Shown here: positions 33,390-45,533 of the stretch, one piece after another
Position numbering within the stretch: the stretch's first letter is position 1
Layout: each line of letters starts with the position of its first letter
Assembly: GCF_036884655.1 (NCBI RefSeq)
Contig: NC_088345.1
Coordinates: 24,399,001-24,463,000 of the forward strand
Source: Musa acuminata AAA Group
Lineage: Eukaryota; Streptophyta; Magnoliopsida; Zingiberales; Musaceae
DNA length: 64,000 nucleotides
Direction: 5' to 3'
Notes under the pieces: model-generated
The model's input: only the letters and a program-made list of their open reading frames with translations
What the model was told of the DNA's origin: nothing
Database searches by the model: none
Made by a program: the position numbers and the translations under genes

Positions 33390-35638
33390 TGTCACGCCCC
33401 TCAAAATATCGACAATATTAAAATTTTCATCACAACTAATCCAGGATCCAAACACACATTTGAGGTCACTAAGAAAACATTCAGATCAAAATTTTACCTC
33501 TATAGTCTACAAATTGATAACCCTGTGCAATTCATAAACAAACCACACATCACTCGATAATTTATACAATCTAAACTCAACTCATCAAAATAATAACCAC
33601 AACATAAATTCACAAGTGGGGAAGTCTATTCAGTCACCAAACCAACGATTACCATAAGTTCATATCATTACATGAATTTATCTTAACATTCCAAAATCCT
33701 AAACATGAGGGATCCTTTAACTTACACAAAATCCACAGGTTTAGATTCATCGTCAACATTTCATTAGATGCAGAGTGGCTTATACAACAAATACATATAT
33801 GCTAATAAAGATCTGCCCAAAATCTTCTAACTTTCCACTGCCTCAGCCCAAACTTAACATTTAAGCAAGCGATATGCTATCCTGAAAAATTTATCAACAA
33901 ACGGGGTGAGCATATAGAGCTCAACAAGTGACTAACATATCCATATAAAAAGAGGACAATTTATAAAGAGGTAAAGTTTCACAATACAAGTCCGGATATA
34001 AGAACTTATAGACATAATATCATTAGGTGCAGAATCACAAGGTCATTTCAATCAAACATACTTGGTTCATAACAGATGGGGCATAGAGTAATTGGAGCAT
34101 GTTAGTAATAAATGAAACATTTCAGAGTATATCAATAACAAATACTGTACAGAAGCTCAAACGTTGTCTTTGACGTTGCAATCATATCATTCTTATCCAA
34201 AGCATGTATAGAAACACATAACCAAAGCTTTGGATATCATATCAAACATACAGAAGGTGTAATGAGACCTCAGACAGAATGTGATTCATCTATTTCTGAA
34301 TGACCACCAGACATAAGTCTCCCTCGTCTGGGAGCTCCATCCACCCACATCTAGGAGAAGCCAGAGGGGGCCGGTAGAGCATCGCAGGCTCTAAACACAT
34401 ACCCTTTACCATTTCTGGCAAAGATCCAGACAATCCCACAAACACCAGAGTACAAGAGGGCAATTTTAATAATAAGTAGCATATATCGGAAGCACTCGCG
34501 GAACAACAAAACGTACATGTGCCTTTTCGAGACAATACGATGCAAGGAACAAATCTCTCACAAATGTATTCAAATTTGGAATGAAATGAAAGCAAGAGTA
34601 TACAGGGATTTCAAGCAATCATATTTAGCTCAATTCAAATAAGAAGGTTGGATGAATTCAATATCCAAAGGAATGGAATATAATACGCGAAATCGACCAA
34701 AGCTGGATTTCTGACATAATTCAAGTGGCACATCGAACAAATACTTCAGAATATCAATTATGCTCCAATACCCCCAAGAATGCTATGGTCGAACAATATA
34801 TCAATCTATATTCTGATGGAACAAATTTCATATGAAACAGGGTTTCCAACACGGAGTTACCATGGATTTAGTAATCAAATGTCAAAATAAAATCACTGTT
34901 CTACAGAATTCATAGGGTCGGGTTCAATAGATAACAGGATAGGCATATATGAATTCCAAATTTATCACTCTATGTGTTAAAAGAAAGGTTTAGGAGTCTA
35001 ATTTCAAAAAAACTAGGTCCTTCTCAAGTCTGCATTTCGTACTAAAAATTATAGCTGGAACCGTGTATAGGGGTCAGTTTACCGAAAAATTTCAGAATCC
35101 ATGGTTCTATGTCCAAGGAGAGACATATCAGTTTCTAAATAGAAATCCAACAGATTATTTTGAATCGATATAAGAACAGAGACTAATATTTCTATAGGAT
35201 GGGGTTAGAACACTTGCCTTTGAGAATTTTGACCCTAAGTGAAAAGATTTGAGCAAGAAACCATAAAGCCCCAATTTTTTTTTTTTTTCTTCTTCTTCTT
35301 CTTCTTCTTCTTCTTCTTCTTTCTTTCTTTCTTTCCCTGATCACCCACGAGCTGCCTTCTCTGCTTCCTTAAGAACGAAGGCAGAGAGGCTTAAACGGTG
35401 GAATTTGTCATTTTATGCATTTTGCAGTTTAGTCCTTGTTTTTATCATATTCGTGATTAGGTCCTTCGGGTTTACATATAGGTCCTCAGATTCTTTTTTT
35501 TTTTTTTTTTAATAGATCTCCCAAATCTTACAAATGAGTTACCTCTGATTCATACTCTATTTCTTTTGTCAATTTAAAATAAATGCTTACATTATCACCA
35601 GAAATTTATACGAAAATTCGGAAATGAGGGGTGTTACA
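33390..35638 (-). repeat. 5' LTR of gypsy C
   Basis: Minus strand TGTAACACCCCTC to GGGCGTGACA, 2.25 kb, a close copy of 21996-24207. The plus strand shows a longer (CTT)n tract at about 35284-35330 than in the 3' LTR. Near the element start there is a poly-T run at about 35497-35511. Confidence 0.9.
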
Positions 35639-36302
35639 GTAAAGGTAGGGAGTCTTACCATCGTATCAACCCTCCCGCCACCGTTGCCAGCCCTAGGGGC
35701 CGTCGCTGCCATGTTTGATCCCTCTTCTGGTCGTGGCTATAGAATCGTCTCCATAGGGAAAAGCCACCGTTGCAGTATATCAGATCGCCGCTACAGTACC
35801 GTCGCCCTAGGGAGATCTGGTCGCTGCTATAGTATTATCGCCCTTGGGGAGAAGCCGATGCTGTAGGAGATCCGATCACCACTATAGTAAGGGAGATCAT
35901 ATCATTGCTATAGTACCGTCGCCCGTGGGAGAAAGCCAACGCTATAGGAGTAAGATCGCCCTAGGGAGATCTCGTCACCGCTACAGTTTCGTCGCCGCAA
36001 TAGTACCGTCGCTGCTACAGTGTCGTCGCCCTTGAGAAACAATCGACGCTGCAGGAAATCAGATCTCCACTATAGTGTCGTCGCCCGTCTCCAGTGGGAG
36101 AAAGCCGACGCTGCAGGAGTCAGATCGCCCTAGGGAGATCTGGCCGCCGCTACAGTGGTCGCCCTAGATCTTGTCACGGCTACAGTGTCGCCCTAGATCT
36201 AGTCGACGCTACAATGTCGTCGCCGCAGCAGGAGTGAGATCGCCTTAGGGAGATCTGGTCGCCGCTATAGTGTCGTCGCCGCTATAGTGGTCGCCCTAGA
36301 TC
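35639..36302 (-). repeat. GC-rich degenerate repeat inside an inverted copia LTR
   Basis: About 660 bases made of diverged units with GTCGCCGCTACAGT, CCCTAGGGAGATCTGGTCG and GAGAAAGCCGACGCTG. It sits where the related LTRs carry their GGCGGTGCAACCGCC arrays, directly next to the LTR start fragment 36303-36769. It has no coding signature. It differs entirely in motif from the arrays in I, D and J. Confidence 0.7.
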
Positions 36303-36769
36303 TGGCTGCATCCCCCAAGATTAAGTTAATGGGATCACCTCCCATTTCCAACTTAATCAACGTGCTAACTACGATTTTTCCTAAGACATTTACTGCAACT
36401 TGCTCCGGTGCGTCAATCGCTTCTTCCGGCGAGCTTCCGGCGAACTTCCGTCGATCATCCAATGAACCCTCGGTGATGCTCCTGCGGACTTCCGGCAAAC
36501 TCTTGGACTTGCGATGATTCACTTGGCGAGTTCCGACGAGCTTCTTTTGGTAAGCTTATGGACTTCTCGGATTTGTTCCCGTAGAACATCCGACGACTGT
36601 CCGAACTTCCGTCGAACTCTCGAACTCCCAACGTGATCATTGTCTTGACTCCGGTACAACTCCTGCTGCATGTCTTACTTTCATCGTAGTTAATCCTGCA
36701 CACTTATCTCAACATATAGATTAGATAACAAATGACAATTGACTTCATCATCAAAATCCGAGATACAAC
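36303..36769 (-). repeat. Copia I-type LTR start, inverted
   Basis: The reverse complement begins TGTTGTATCTCGG at 36769 and follows the first ~465 bp of the LTR of copia I (14376-14845) closely, including CTTAATCTTGGGG. Together with 21205-21665 it forms a large inverted repeat around gypsy C. Its outer edge abuts a copia pol fragment at 36770. Confidence 0.88.
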
Positions 36770-37766
36770 AGATACTACATTGTTTATTAAACATTTTGAA
36801 AATAATTTTCTTATTGTGCAAATGTATGTTGACGATATTATTATTGGCTCTTCGGATGAATCACTATGTGAATCATTTGCCAAATGTATGAGTCATGAAT
36901 TTGAAATGAGTTTAATGGGTGAATTAACTTTCTTTTTAGGATTTCAAATCTAACAACTTAGGGATGGTATATTTCTTAACCAATCTAAATATATATTAGA
37001 ATTGTTAAAATGATTTAACATGGATAATTCAAAAGAAATAAACACACGCCTATAAATACTGCGACTAAGTTAGATATAGATGAAAATAGTGAAACTATCG
37101 ATTAAAAAACATATAGGGGAATTATAGTCTACTCTATCTCACCGCGACTAGACCAGATATTATGTTTCGTGTAGGACTTTGCGCTAGGTTTCAATCAAAT
37201 CCTAAATTATCTCATCTTAAAAGTGTTAAAAGAATATTTAGGTATCTTAAAGGAAATCCCAATCTAGGATTGTGGTATCCTAAATCTAAAAAATTTGATT
37301 TAATAGCTTATGCAGATGCCGATTTTGGCGGATGCAGGATAGATAGAAAAAGTACATCTAGAACATGCCAATTTTTAGGACATGCACTTGTTTCTTGGAC
37401 TTCCAAGAAACAAAATTCAGTTGCACTATCTACGGCGGAAGCCGAGTATATTGCTATAAGTGCATGCTGTGCATAAGTTGTTTAGATGAAAAATACATTA
37501 GAAGACTATGGAATTTACTTTAAAAATATTGCCATAAAATGTGATAATACTAGTGCCACATGTCTTACTAAAAATCCAATTCAGCACTCTAGAACTAAGC
37601 ACATCAGTGTTAGGCATCATTTCATATGCGATCATGTCCTTAACAATGATGTTGTTCTATAATTCATTGACACAAAGCATCAATTAGCAGATATATTTAC
37701 AAAAGCTTTGAATGAAGACCAATTTGAATTCATTAGAAGGAAATTAGGTATGTTAAATTGTCCCTA
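36770..37766 (+). pseudogene. 3' end of a copia pol (upstream unit of the D tandem)
   Basis: It begins mid-RT (DTTLFIKHFENNFLIVQMYV) with the catalytic YVDDIII, and continues to RNase H (DADFGGCRIDRKSTSRTCQF, STAEAEYI) and the pol end (HQLADIFTKALNEDQF). It parallels 43590-44583 almost base for base, with stops near 36952 and 37010 and a small deletion near 37120. The upstream part was lost at the LTR junction 36769/36770. Confidence 0.88.
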
Positions 37767-38705
37767 AGAATAAACTTGTTTGAATGGATTTTCCGTAAAG
37801 TTTTTCATCCTCTCTCCATTCCTCGTTGAATCTAATCCTTCTCTTTCGATTCTAAATGACATGTTAAATTATCTTATCCTATCTTGAATCAAACACTGCT
37901 CCCATATGATCAAGATTAATGATTTTATGATATTTTGTGAATCTCGAAATTGATTTTGATGGCTTGATTTTGAGTTTAAAGTTGACAATTTGAATTTGAA
38001 TGAGTTTGTATTCGAATTATAATCTTGACTTATTGGAGTTACTACTTGAATGTATTTTTAATCACAATCTCTTCCTTGTACACCTACAATTTTTGTTATT
38101 TATAGAAAGAAGAGATTTGATAAAATAGATGAATGCTGAATTTTCCTTTATGATGAACTCTGCGTAAATATTTTAGCATACTTAATTTTGGATGATAAAA
38201 TCTTTATATGATCAATGCAGAATTCTTGATGTTATAATCACAAATTATGTGCTTCAAGTATCATTCCCTTTTTGTTGATGACAAAGGGGTAGAAAAGTGA
38301 TGACTTGTACCATTTTGATAGCATGACTTATATGAATTACAAAAGCTTGTGTGATATGAATGTCTTATATGCCTTGCAAAATCCTTGAGAATATCACAAG
38401 ATTGATTGATCATATTGAAAGCATGCCTTACATCTATATCATGAAATTCATGTTGAAAATCTTTATCTCCTATCGTAGTAAAAATCGTCCCATATCATTT
38501 GACTTATGATTTTCATCGAAGTTTCGTATTTACTATTGCTTAATGAGAATAACGATAAGTTCTACGATTAGAACTTATCGGTTTATGCTCGAATTCAATG
38601 GATGAAATTCAAGTGTTTTCATCTTCTCACAATATGGCATATAGATAGGGGGAGTTATGTTTAACTCCGTCATCAATTGATTGTCATCATAAAAAAGGGG
38701 GAGAT
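37767..38705 (+). other. 3' noncoding region of the upstream D unit
   Basis: No gene. It closely parallels 44584-45533. A second polypurine-like tract (AAAGGGGTAGAAAAG) is at about 38283-38297, and the main tract AAAAAAGGGGGAGAT is at 38691-38705, directly followed by the LTR of D. Confidence 0.78.
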
Positions 38706-39920
38706 TGTTGAATCTCGGATTTTGTTGATAAAATCAATTGATGGGTTAATTGATCTAATCTATATTATTGAGTTAAGTGTGCAGGATTAACTACGATAAC
38801 CAGAAAACACAAATCAAGAATACCGGAGTCAAGTTCGATGGACGTTTAAGAGTTCGAAGAATCATCGGAGATACTGCCAGAACCAACCGAGAAGAAATCG
38901 GGAACCTGTTGGAATTTTTGAAAGTTCGTTGAAGAGATCGTCGAAGGTTCACAGAGATCACCGAGAAGACTCGGCTACTCGTTAAAGTCAACACAAGATC
39001 AGGAGCTTGCTAGGAGTCCGTCGAAAGAAGTTCGTCGGAAAGCTCGCCGGAACAAGACTCGACTTTCGCGGTTGAAAACTTGCTTAGGATGTTGTTTTTT
39101 GTTATGTAGTGCACTTGTAATTAGGATTAGGATTAAGAGATAATATTATATTCTGGTTAAGGGCCAACTAGGCCCAAAATTAGACTTGGTTTGGGCTAAA
39201 TTTGAAGCCAAACAAGTGAACCGAAGGGTTTGGCGGTGGCACCGCCAGATTGGGTGGTTGTACCGCCCAGCACCGGAGAGCTTGGCGGTGGCATCGCCTA
39301 GCACCCGAGAGCTAGGCGGTGGCACCACTTGGCTGGGCGGTGGCACCGCCAGCACCGGGAACCCAAAGAGAATTCAAATTTTGGAGCCAAAATTTGAATC
39401 CTCTTGAGGCCTATAAATACCCCTCAAATCTTAATTGAGATTATAACTTTTTGAGAAGCAATTGATTGAGAGAAAGGCCTTAGAAAAGTCTTAGCTAGTC
39501 TTGTTTTCAATTTGCTAGTGTTCACCTCCTTCTTTCTTGCTGAAAATCTGTAAGAGAGTGAACCGCTTGTAAAAAGTTGTAAGAGGGGTATTTACCCTTC
39601 CATTTCAAGAGATTTGCTAGTGGAAGGTGGGAGCCTTATCGAAGAGGGGCCTCGCAAGTGAATGTAGGTCATTTGACCGAACCACTTTAAAATCGGCGTA
39701 ATCTCTAGTTTGCATTTCATTACTGCTATTTATATTGCTGCAAACCTTCTTACTTGCTTTATTTAATCATTACCTTTGCTGCATACCTTTACAAACACAC
39801 GTTCAAATTAAACTTTTCAAGTTCGATTTTCATCGTATCAAAAGATTTGTTGAAACTAAAGTTTTAATATGCTGTAGTAATTCACCCCCCCCCCCCCTTA
39901 TTGCCGCTCTGATCCAAACA
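38706..39920 (+). repeat. Shared LTR (3' of upstream unit, 5' of D)
   Basis: TGTTGAATCTCGG to GATCCAAACA, 1,215 bp. It has GC palindromes GGCGGTGGCACCGCC at 39230-39355, TATA box CTATAAATAC at 39411-39420, and a poly-C tract at about 39885-39897. Confidence 0.92.
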
Positions 39921-39921
39921 A

Positions 39922-39934
39922 TTGGTATTAGAGC
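39922..39934 (+). promoter_or_regulatory. Primer binding site of copia D
   Basis: TTGGTATTAGAGC follows the LTR; one base differs from the tRNA-Met complement (C to T). Confidence 0.85.
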
Positions 39935-39973
39935 TAGGCTCACTCTCATATTTGGTTTGATACCCAAGAGAGA

Positions 39974-41556
39974 TGGCTTACTCTAGCATACATGAGGGTC
40001 ATTCTATTACACGTCCACCAATGTTTAATGGGTCAGATTATACTTATTGGAAGACTCGTATGAGGATCTTCCTCATTTCCATGGATTTCGAGCTTTGGAC
40101 TATTGTCGAAAACTGATTTCAAAAATCCTCTCTTCCGATGAGCAAATGGAATGAATTGGAGAAGAAGGTTTTTGCTTTAAACACAAAGGCTATGAATGCC
40201 TTGTTTAGTGCACTAGACAAAAATAAATTTAATCGTGTTTTAATTTATGATTCAGCTTTTGATATTTGGAGAACTCTTGAGGTCACTCATGAAGGCACTA
40301 GCCGAGTGAAAGAGTCCAAAATCAATATCCTTGTGCACTCTTACGAACTTTTCCGAATGAAACCAAGTGAGTCCATCTGAGACATGTACACCCGATTGAC
40401 GGATGTCATCAATGGACTCAAAGCTCTTGCTAAAGATTTTACTAACTTTGAACTAGTAACTAAAATCCTAAGATCCCTCCCTAAAAGTTGGGATCCAAAT
40501 GTTACGGCAATTCAATAGGCTAAAGAACTTAAAACATTCCCTCTTGAAGAACTTATTGGGTCTCTAATGACCTACGAAATTACATGTCAAGCTCATGATG
40601 AGCTCGAGAACCCCCTTCCAAAGAATAGGAAGGATATAGCACTCACATCACAAGAAGACCACTTGAAAGGAACATCAAGTGATGAGGACAATGACAATGA
40701 CATTGCACTTTTGACTTAAAAATTTAAAAAATATTTAAGAAAGAATAAATTTAAAAATAATACAAAAAATATATTTGAACACAAGAAGAACCAAGTGATT
40801 TGCTATGAGTGCAAAAAATTGGGACGCTATAAGAACGATTGTCCTCAAACAAAAAAGAGAACATAAAACAAGAAGGCGCTCAAGGCAACGTGGGATGATT
40901 CAAGCGCGTCCCAAGAAGCGGAGTCCAACACCGAGCAAGTTGCTCATTATGCCCTAATGGCCATCGGAGAAGAGGTAACAGATTTAATTGATACATATTT
41001 ACCTTATCATGAATTATTAAATGCTTTTCATGAGTTATTTGATGAATGTAAGACAATTAGTAGAAAATATAAATTGCTAAAAAAGGAGCATGATAGTCTC
41101 ACTTATGATATCGATAAATTAAAAACTGAATATCATGATAGTTTAGCTCCATGTATAAAATGCCATGATCTAGAATCTCTCTAAAAGGAGAACTTGCTAC
41201 TTAAGGACACCTTATAGAAATTCGAAGTTGGTAGCAAATCTTTGAACATGATCCTTACAAATAAGGGTCACGTTCCTAAAAGAAGTGGAATCGGATTTGT
41301 GAGAAGTCCTCACCAAAATCCAACCACCTTCATTAAAGGCCTCGTCTTACATGTTCGGCACCAAAGCAATTGTAACGTTTGTTGCAAATATGGACATAAA
41401 ACTTATAAATGTCCATTCAAGAAAATTAGTCTGAACAAACTAATTTGGGTTCCTAAAGGAACCATGATCAATTCTATGCAATATGATGAACAAGTTAAAT
41501 CAGTTTTTAAGGCACCCAAAAGAAAATGGGTACCTAAAAATAATCCCTTCTTGTAG
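39974..41556 (+). pseudogene. gag of copia D
   Basis: The ATG at 39974 matches the gag starts of I and J (MAYSSIHEGHSITRPPMF). The UBN2 domain, acidic tail, CCHC knuckle (CYECKKLGRYKNDC, where the histidine has become arginine), coiled-coil-like stretch (ELFDECKTISRKYKLLKKEH) and second knuckle (CNVCCKYGHKTYKC) are all visible. In-frame stops at about 40114, 40378, 40516, 40717, 40864, 41182 and 41215 show decay. The end at 41554 corresponds to that in element I (17696). Confidence 0.88.
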
Positions 41557-41559
41557 AAA

Positions 41560-44500
41560 CATACACCATCACAAGCTAGAGCAAGAGATGGTATCTAGAT
41601 AGTGGATGCTCAAAACATATGACTAGAGATCCATTTCATTTCTCTATGCTCACTAGTAAAGAAGAAGGGTACGTCACCTTCGGAGACAACAACCAAGGCA
41701 AAATCATTGGCAAGGGAACCATAGGTAACAAATTAAAATTTTCTATTGATGATGTCTTACTAGTTGATGGATTGAAATATAATCTCTTGAGTGTTAGTCA
41801 ATTATGTGATAAAGGTTATATCGTTAGATTTGAATCAAATGTGTGTATTATTAAAAAACCAAACCATAACATAACTATGATTGCATTAAAACAAAATAAT
41901 GTCTACACCATCAACCTTGATGAACTAAGTAATGAAATGTGCTTCTCCGCTTTAAATGATGATGCTTGGCTTTGGCATAGGAGACTAGGCCATGCAAGCA
42001 TGAAACTAATATCGAAGATCTCATCTAGAGAATTATTGCGAGGAATTCCAAATATATAGTTTATTAAGGATAAAGTATACGATGCATGTCAACTAGGTAA
42101 ACAAATAAAAACTAGTTTCAAACCAAAAGCTCAAATTAGCACCACTAGACCATTACAATTGATTCATTTGGACTTATTTGGACCAATTGACATGACAAGT
42201 CTAGGAGGAAGCAAATATACGTTTGTAATTGTGGATGACTATACTAGATACACTTGGACCTATTTCTTAGCTCACAAAAGTGAATGCTTCAAGTGTTTCT
42301 CTAAATTTTGTAAACTCACTCAAACGAAAAAGGTTTCATGATTTCATCAATTCGGAGTGATCATGGTGGCGAATTTCAAAACCGTGACTTTCAAAATTTT
42401 TGTGAAGTTAATGGATACAATCACAACTTTTTCACTCCGAGGAATCCCCAACAAAATGGAGTAGTTGAAAGAAAAAATAGAAACCTACAAGAAATGGCAA
42501 GAACGATGTTAAATAAACATAGTCTACCCAAGTATTTTTGGGCCGAAGCCATAAATACGGCTTGCTACATCATGAATAGGGTCCTAATAAGACCATCCCT
42601 ATCAAAAACTCCCTATGAATTATGGAATAACAAAAAAACACATATTTCCTAATTTAAAGTTTTCGGTGGTAAATGCTTTATTTTGAATGAAAGGGATACC
42701 TTAGGAAAATTTGATGCTAAATCCGATGAAGGCATCTTTCTTGGTTACTCTTCCGTTTCTAAGGCTTTTCGGGTTTTAACAAAAGAACCTTAGTAATAGA
42801 AGAGTCTATTCATTTAGTTTTTAATGAAATTTCTAATTTAAAAAAAAATGATTTTGATGATGATCTTGGTTTTGATAATTTGAATTTAAATGAACCCCCT
42901 CCACAAAATAGCAACTTGGATGCATCTTCTTCCGAAATTTCCTTACCCAAGGAATGGAAGTATATAGATGCTCATCCAAAGCATACCTCAAAAGGGGTTC
43001 AAACTCGTTCCTCATTCAATAATTATTGTGCTAACGCCACCTTCCTTTCTCAAATCGAACCGAAATACATTGACGAGATCATAAAAGATGATTTTTGGGT
43101 TATTGCAATGCAAGAGGAATTGAATCAATATGAGAGGAATAAGGTATAGAAGCTTGTTCCTAGACCTACTGACCATTTAGTCATTAGTACTAAATAGGTC
43201 TTTAGAAACAAGCAAGACGAAAATGGTATCGTGGTTAGAAACATGGCTAGATTAGTGGCCAAAGGTTTCAACCAAGAAGAAGGTATCGGTTACAAAAAAA
43301 CCTTCACTCCCATGGCTCGATTAGAAGCCATAAGAATGCTCCTTGCCTATGCTAGTAGTAATAATTTTAAACTATTTCAAATGGATGTTAAAAGTGCTTT
43401 CTTGAATGGTTTTATTTCCGAAGAAGTATATGTCGAACAACCTCCCGAATTTGAAAATTATCTTCTTCCTAATCATTAATTCAAATTGACTAAGGCTCTC
43501 TATGGCTTGAAACAAGCTCCTAGAGCTTGGTATGAAAGGCTTAGTTCCTTTCTTATTTTAAATAATTTTACCAAAGGCAAGGTTGATACTACATTGTTTA
43601 TTAAACATTTTGAAATTAATTTTCTTATTGTGCAAATATATGTTGACGATATTATTTTTGGCTCTTCGGATGTATCACTATGTGAATCATTTGCCAAATG
43701 TATGAGTCATGAATTTGAAATGAGTTTAATGGGTGAATTAACTTTCTTTTTAGGATTACAAATCAAACAACTTAGGGATGGTATATTTCTTAACCAATCT
43801 AAATATACATTAGAATTGTTAAAATAATTTAACATGGATAATTCAAAAGCAATAAACACCCCTATGAGTACTACGAATAAGTTAGATACGGATGAAAATA
43901 GTGAAAATTTCGATCAAAAAACATATAGGGGAATGATAGGTAGTCTACTCTACCTCACCGCGACTAGACCAGAAATTATGTTTAGTGTAGGACTTTGCGC
44001 TAGGTTTCAATCAAATCCTAAATTATCACATCTTAAAAGTGTTAAAAGAATATTTAGGTATCTTAAAGGAACTCCAAATCTAGGACTACGGTATCCAAAA
44101 TCTGAAAAATTCGATTTAATAGCTTATGCACATGCCGATTTTGGCGGATGCAGGATAGATAGAAAAAGTACATCTGGAACATGCCAATTTTTAGGAGATG
44201 CACTTGTTTCGTGGACTTCCAAGAAACAAAATTCAGTTGCACTATCTATGACGGAAGCCAAGTACATTGCTGCAAGTGCATGCTGTGCACAAGTTGTTTG
44301 GATGAAAAATACAGTAGAAGACTATGGAATTCACTTTAAAAATATTCCCATAAAATGTGATAATACTAGTGCCATATGTCTTACTAAAAATCCAATTCAA
44401 CACTCTAGTACTAAGCACATCGATGTTAGGCATCATTTCATACGTGATCATGTCCTTAACAATAATGTTGTTATAGAATTCATTGACACAAAGCATCAAT

Positions 44501-44583
44501 TAGCAGATATATTTACAAAAGCTTTGAATGAATACCAATTTGAATTCATTAGAAGGGAATTAGGTATGTTAAATTGTCCATAA
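41560..44583 (+). pseudogene. pol of copia D: protease, integrase, RT, RNase H
   Basis: Protease begins RWYLDSGCSKHMTRDP (about 41592), with the catalytic DSG kept. GAG-pre-integrase (DDAWLWHRRLGHASMK) and the integrase core follow: LDLFGPIDM, then SIRSDHGGEFQN and NPQQNGVVERKN give the D, D and E positions. A frameshift lies at about 42335. RT starts near 43231 (ARLVAKGFNQEEGIGYKKTF), contains MDVKSAFLNGF and the catalytic YVDDIIFGSS. RNase H and the tail run in one 249-codon frame 43834-44583. Stops at about 42057, 42649, 43147, 43195, 43477 and 43825 separate segments. Confidence 0.9.
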
Positions 44584-45533
44584 GAATAAACTTGTTTGAA
44601 TGGATTTTCCGGAAAGTTTTTCATCCTCTCTCCGTTCCTCGGTGAATCTAATCCTTCTCTTTCGATTCAAAATGACATGTCAAATTATCTTATCCTATCT
44701 TGAGTCAAACACCGCTCCCATCTGATCAAAATTAATGATTTTATGATATTTTGTGAATCTTGAAATTGATTTTGATGGCTTGATTATGAGTTTCAAGTTG
44801 ACAATTTGAATTTGAATGAGTTTGTATTCGAATTATGATCTTGAGTTATTGGAGTTACTACTTGAATTTTGTTTTAATCATAATCTCTTTCTTGTACACC
44901 TACAATTTTTGTTATTTATAGAAAGAAGAGATTTGATAAAATGGATGAATGCTGAATTTTCCTTTATGATGAACTATGCGTAAATATTTTAGCATACTTA
45001 ATTTTGGATGATAAAATTTTTATATGATCAATGCTGAATTCTTGATGTTATAATCATAAATTATGTGCTTCAAGTCTCATTCCCTTTTTGTTGATGACAA
45101 AGGAGGAGAAAAGTGATGACTTGTACCATTTTGATAGCATGACTTTTATGAATTGCAAAAGCTTGTGTGATATGAATGTCTTATATGCCTTGCAAAATAC
45201 CTTGCAAAATCCTTGAGAATATCACAAGATTGATTGATCATATTGAAAGCATACCTTACATCTATATCATGAAATTCATGTTGAAAATCTTTATCTCCTG
45301 TCATAGTAAAAATCGTCCCATATCATTTGACTTATGATTTTCATCGAAGTTTCGTATTTACTATTGCTTAATGAGAATAATGATAAGTTCTACAGTTAGA
45401 ACTTATCGGTTTATGCTCGAATTCAATGGATGAAATTCAAGTGTTTTCATTTTCTCACAATATGGCATATAGATAGGGGGAGTTATGTTTAACTCCGTCA
45501 TTAATTGATTGTCATCATCAAAATGGGGGAGAT
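44584..45533 (+). other. 3' noncoding region of copia D with two polypurine tracts
   Basis: AT-rich; no gene. A tract in the context TTGTTGATGACAAAGGAGG lies at about 45089-45113. The main tract AAAATGGGGGAGAT precedes the LTR at 45520-45533. Confidence 0.75.

Larger units (their letters stand above)
21996..35638 (-). mobile_element. Ty3-gypsy chromodomain element C, minus strand, gag-deleted
   Basis: On the minus strand: 5' LTR (35638-33390), tRNA-Met primer site, a very short gag remnant with zinc knuckle, protease, RT, RNase H, integrase, chromodomain-like C-terminus, polypurine tract, 3' LTR (24207-21996). A nested gypsy B (25149-30559) splits integrase. Domain order RT-RNase H-IN is gypsy; the C-terminal WRHHYGEETTWELEEEM pattern suggests a chromovirus. 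Flanks CGGTG (left) and GTAAA (right) do not match, so there is no target duplication. Confidence 0.9.

Noticed and set aside
35624..36035. Two plus-strand frames (80 and 63 codons) in GC-rich sequence
   Set aside because: They follow the GTCGCCGCTACAGT repeat and have no family features; the region is part of an LTR.
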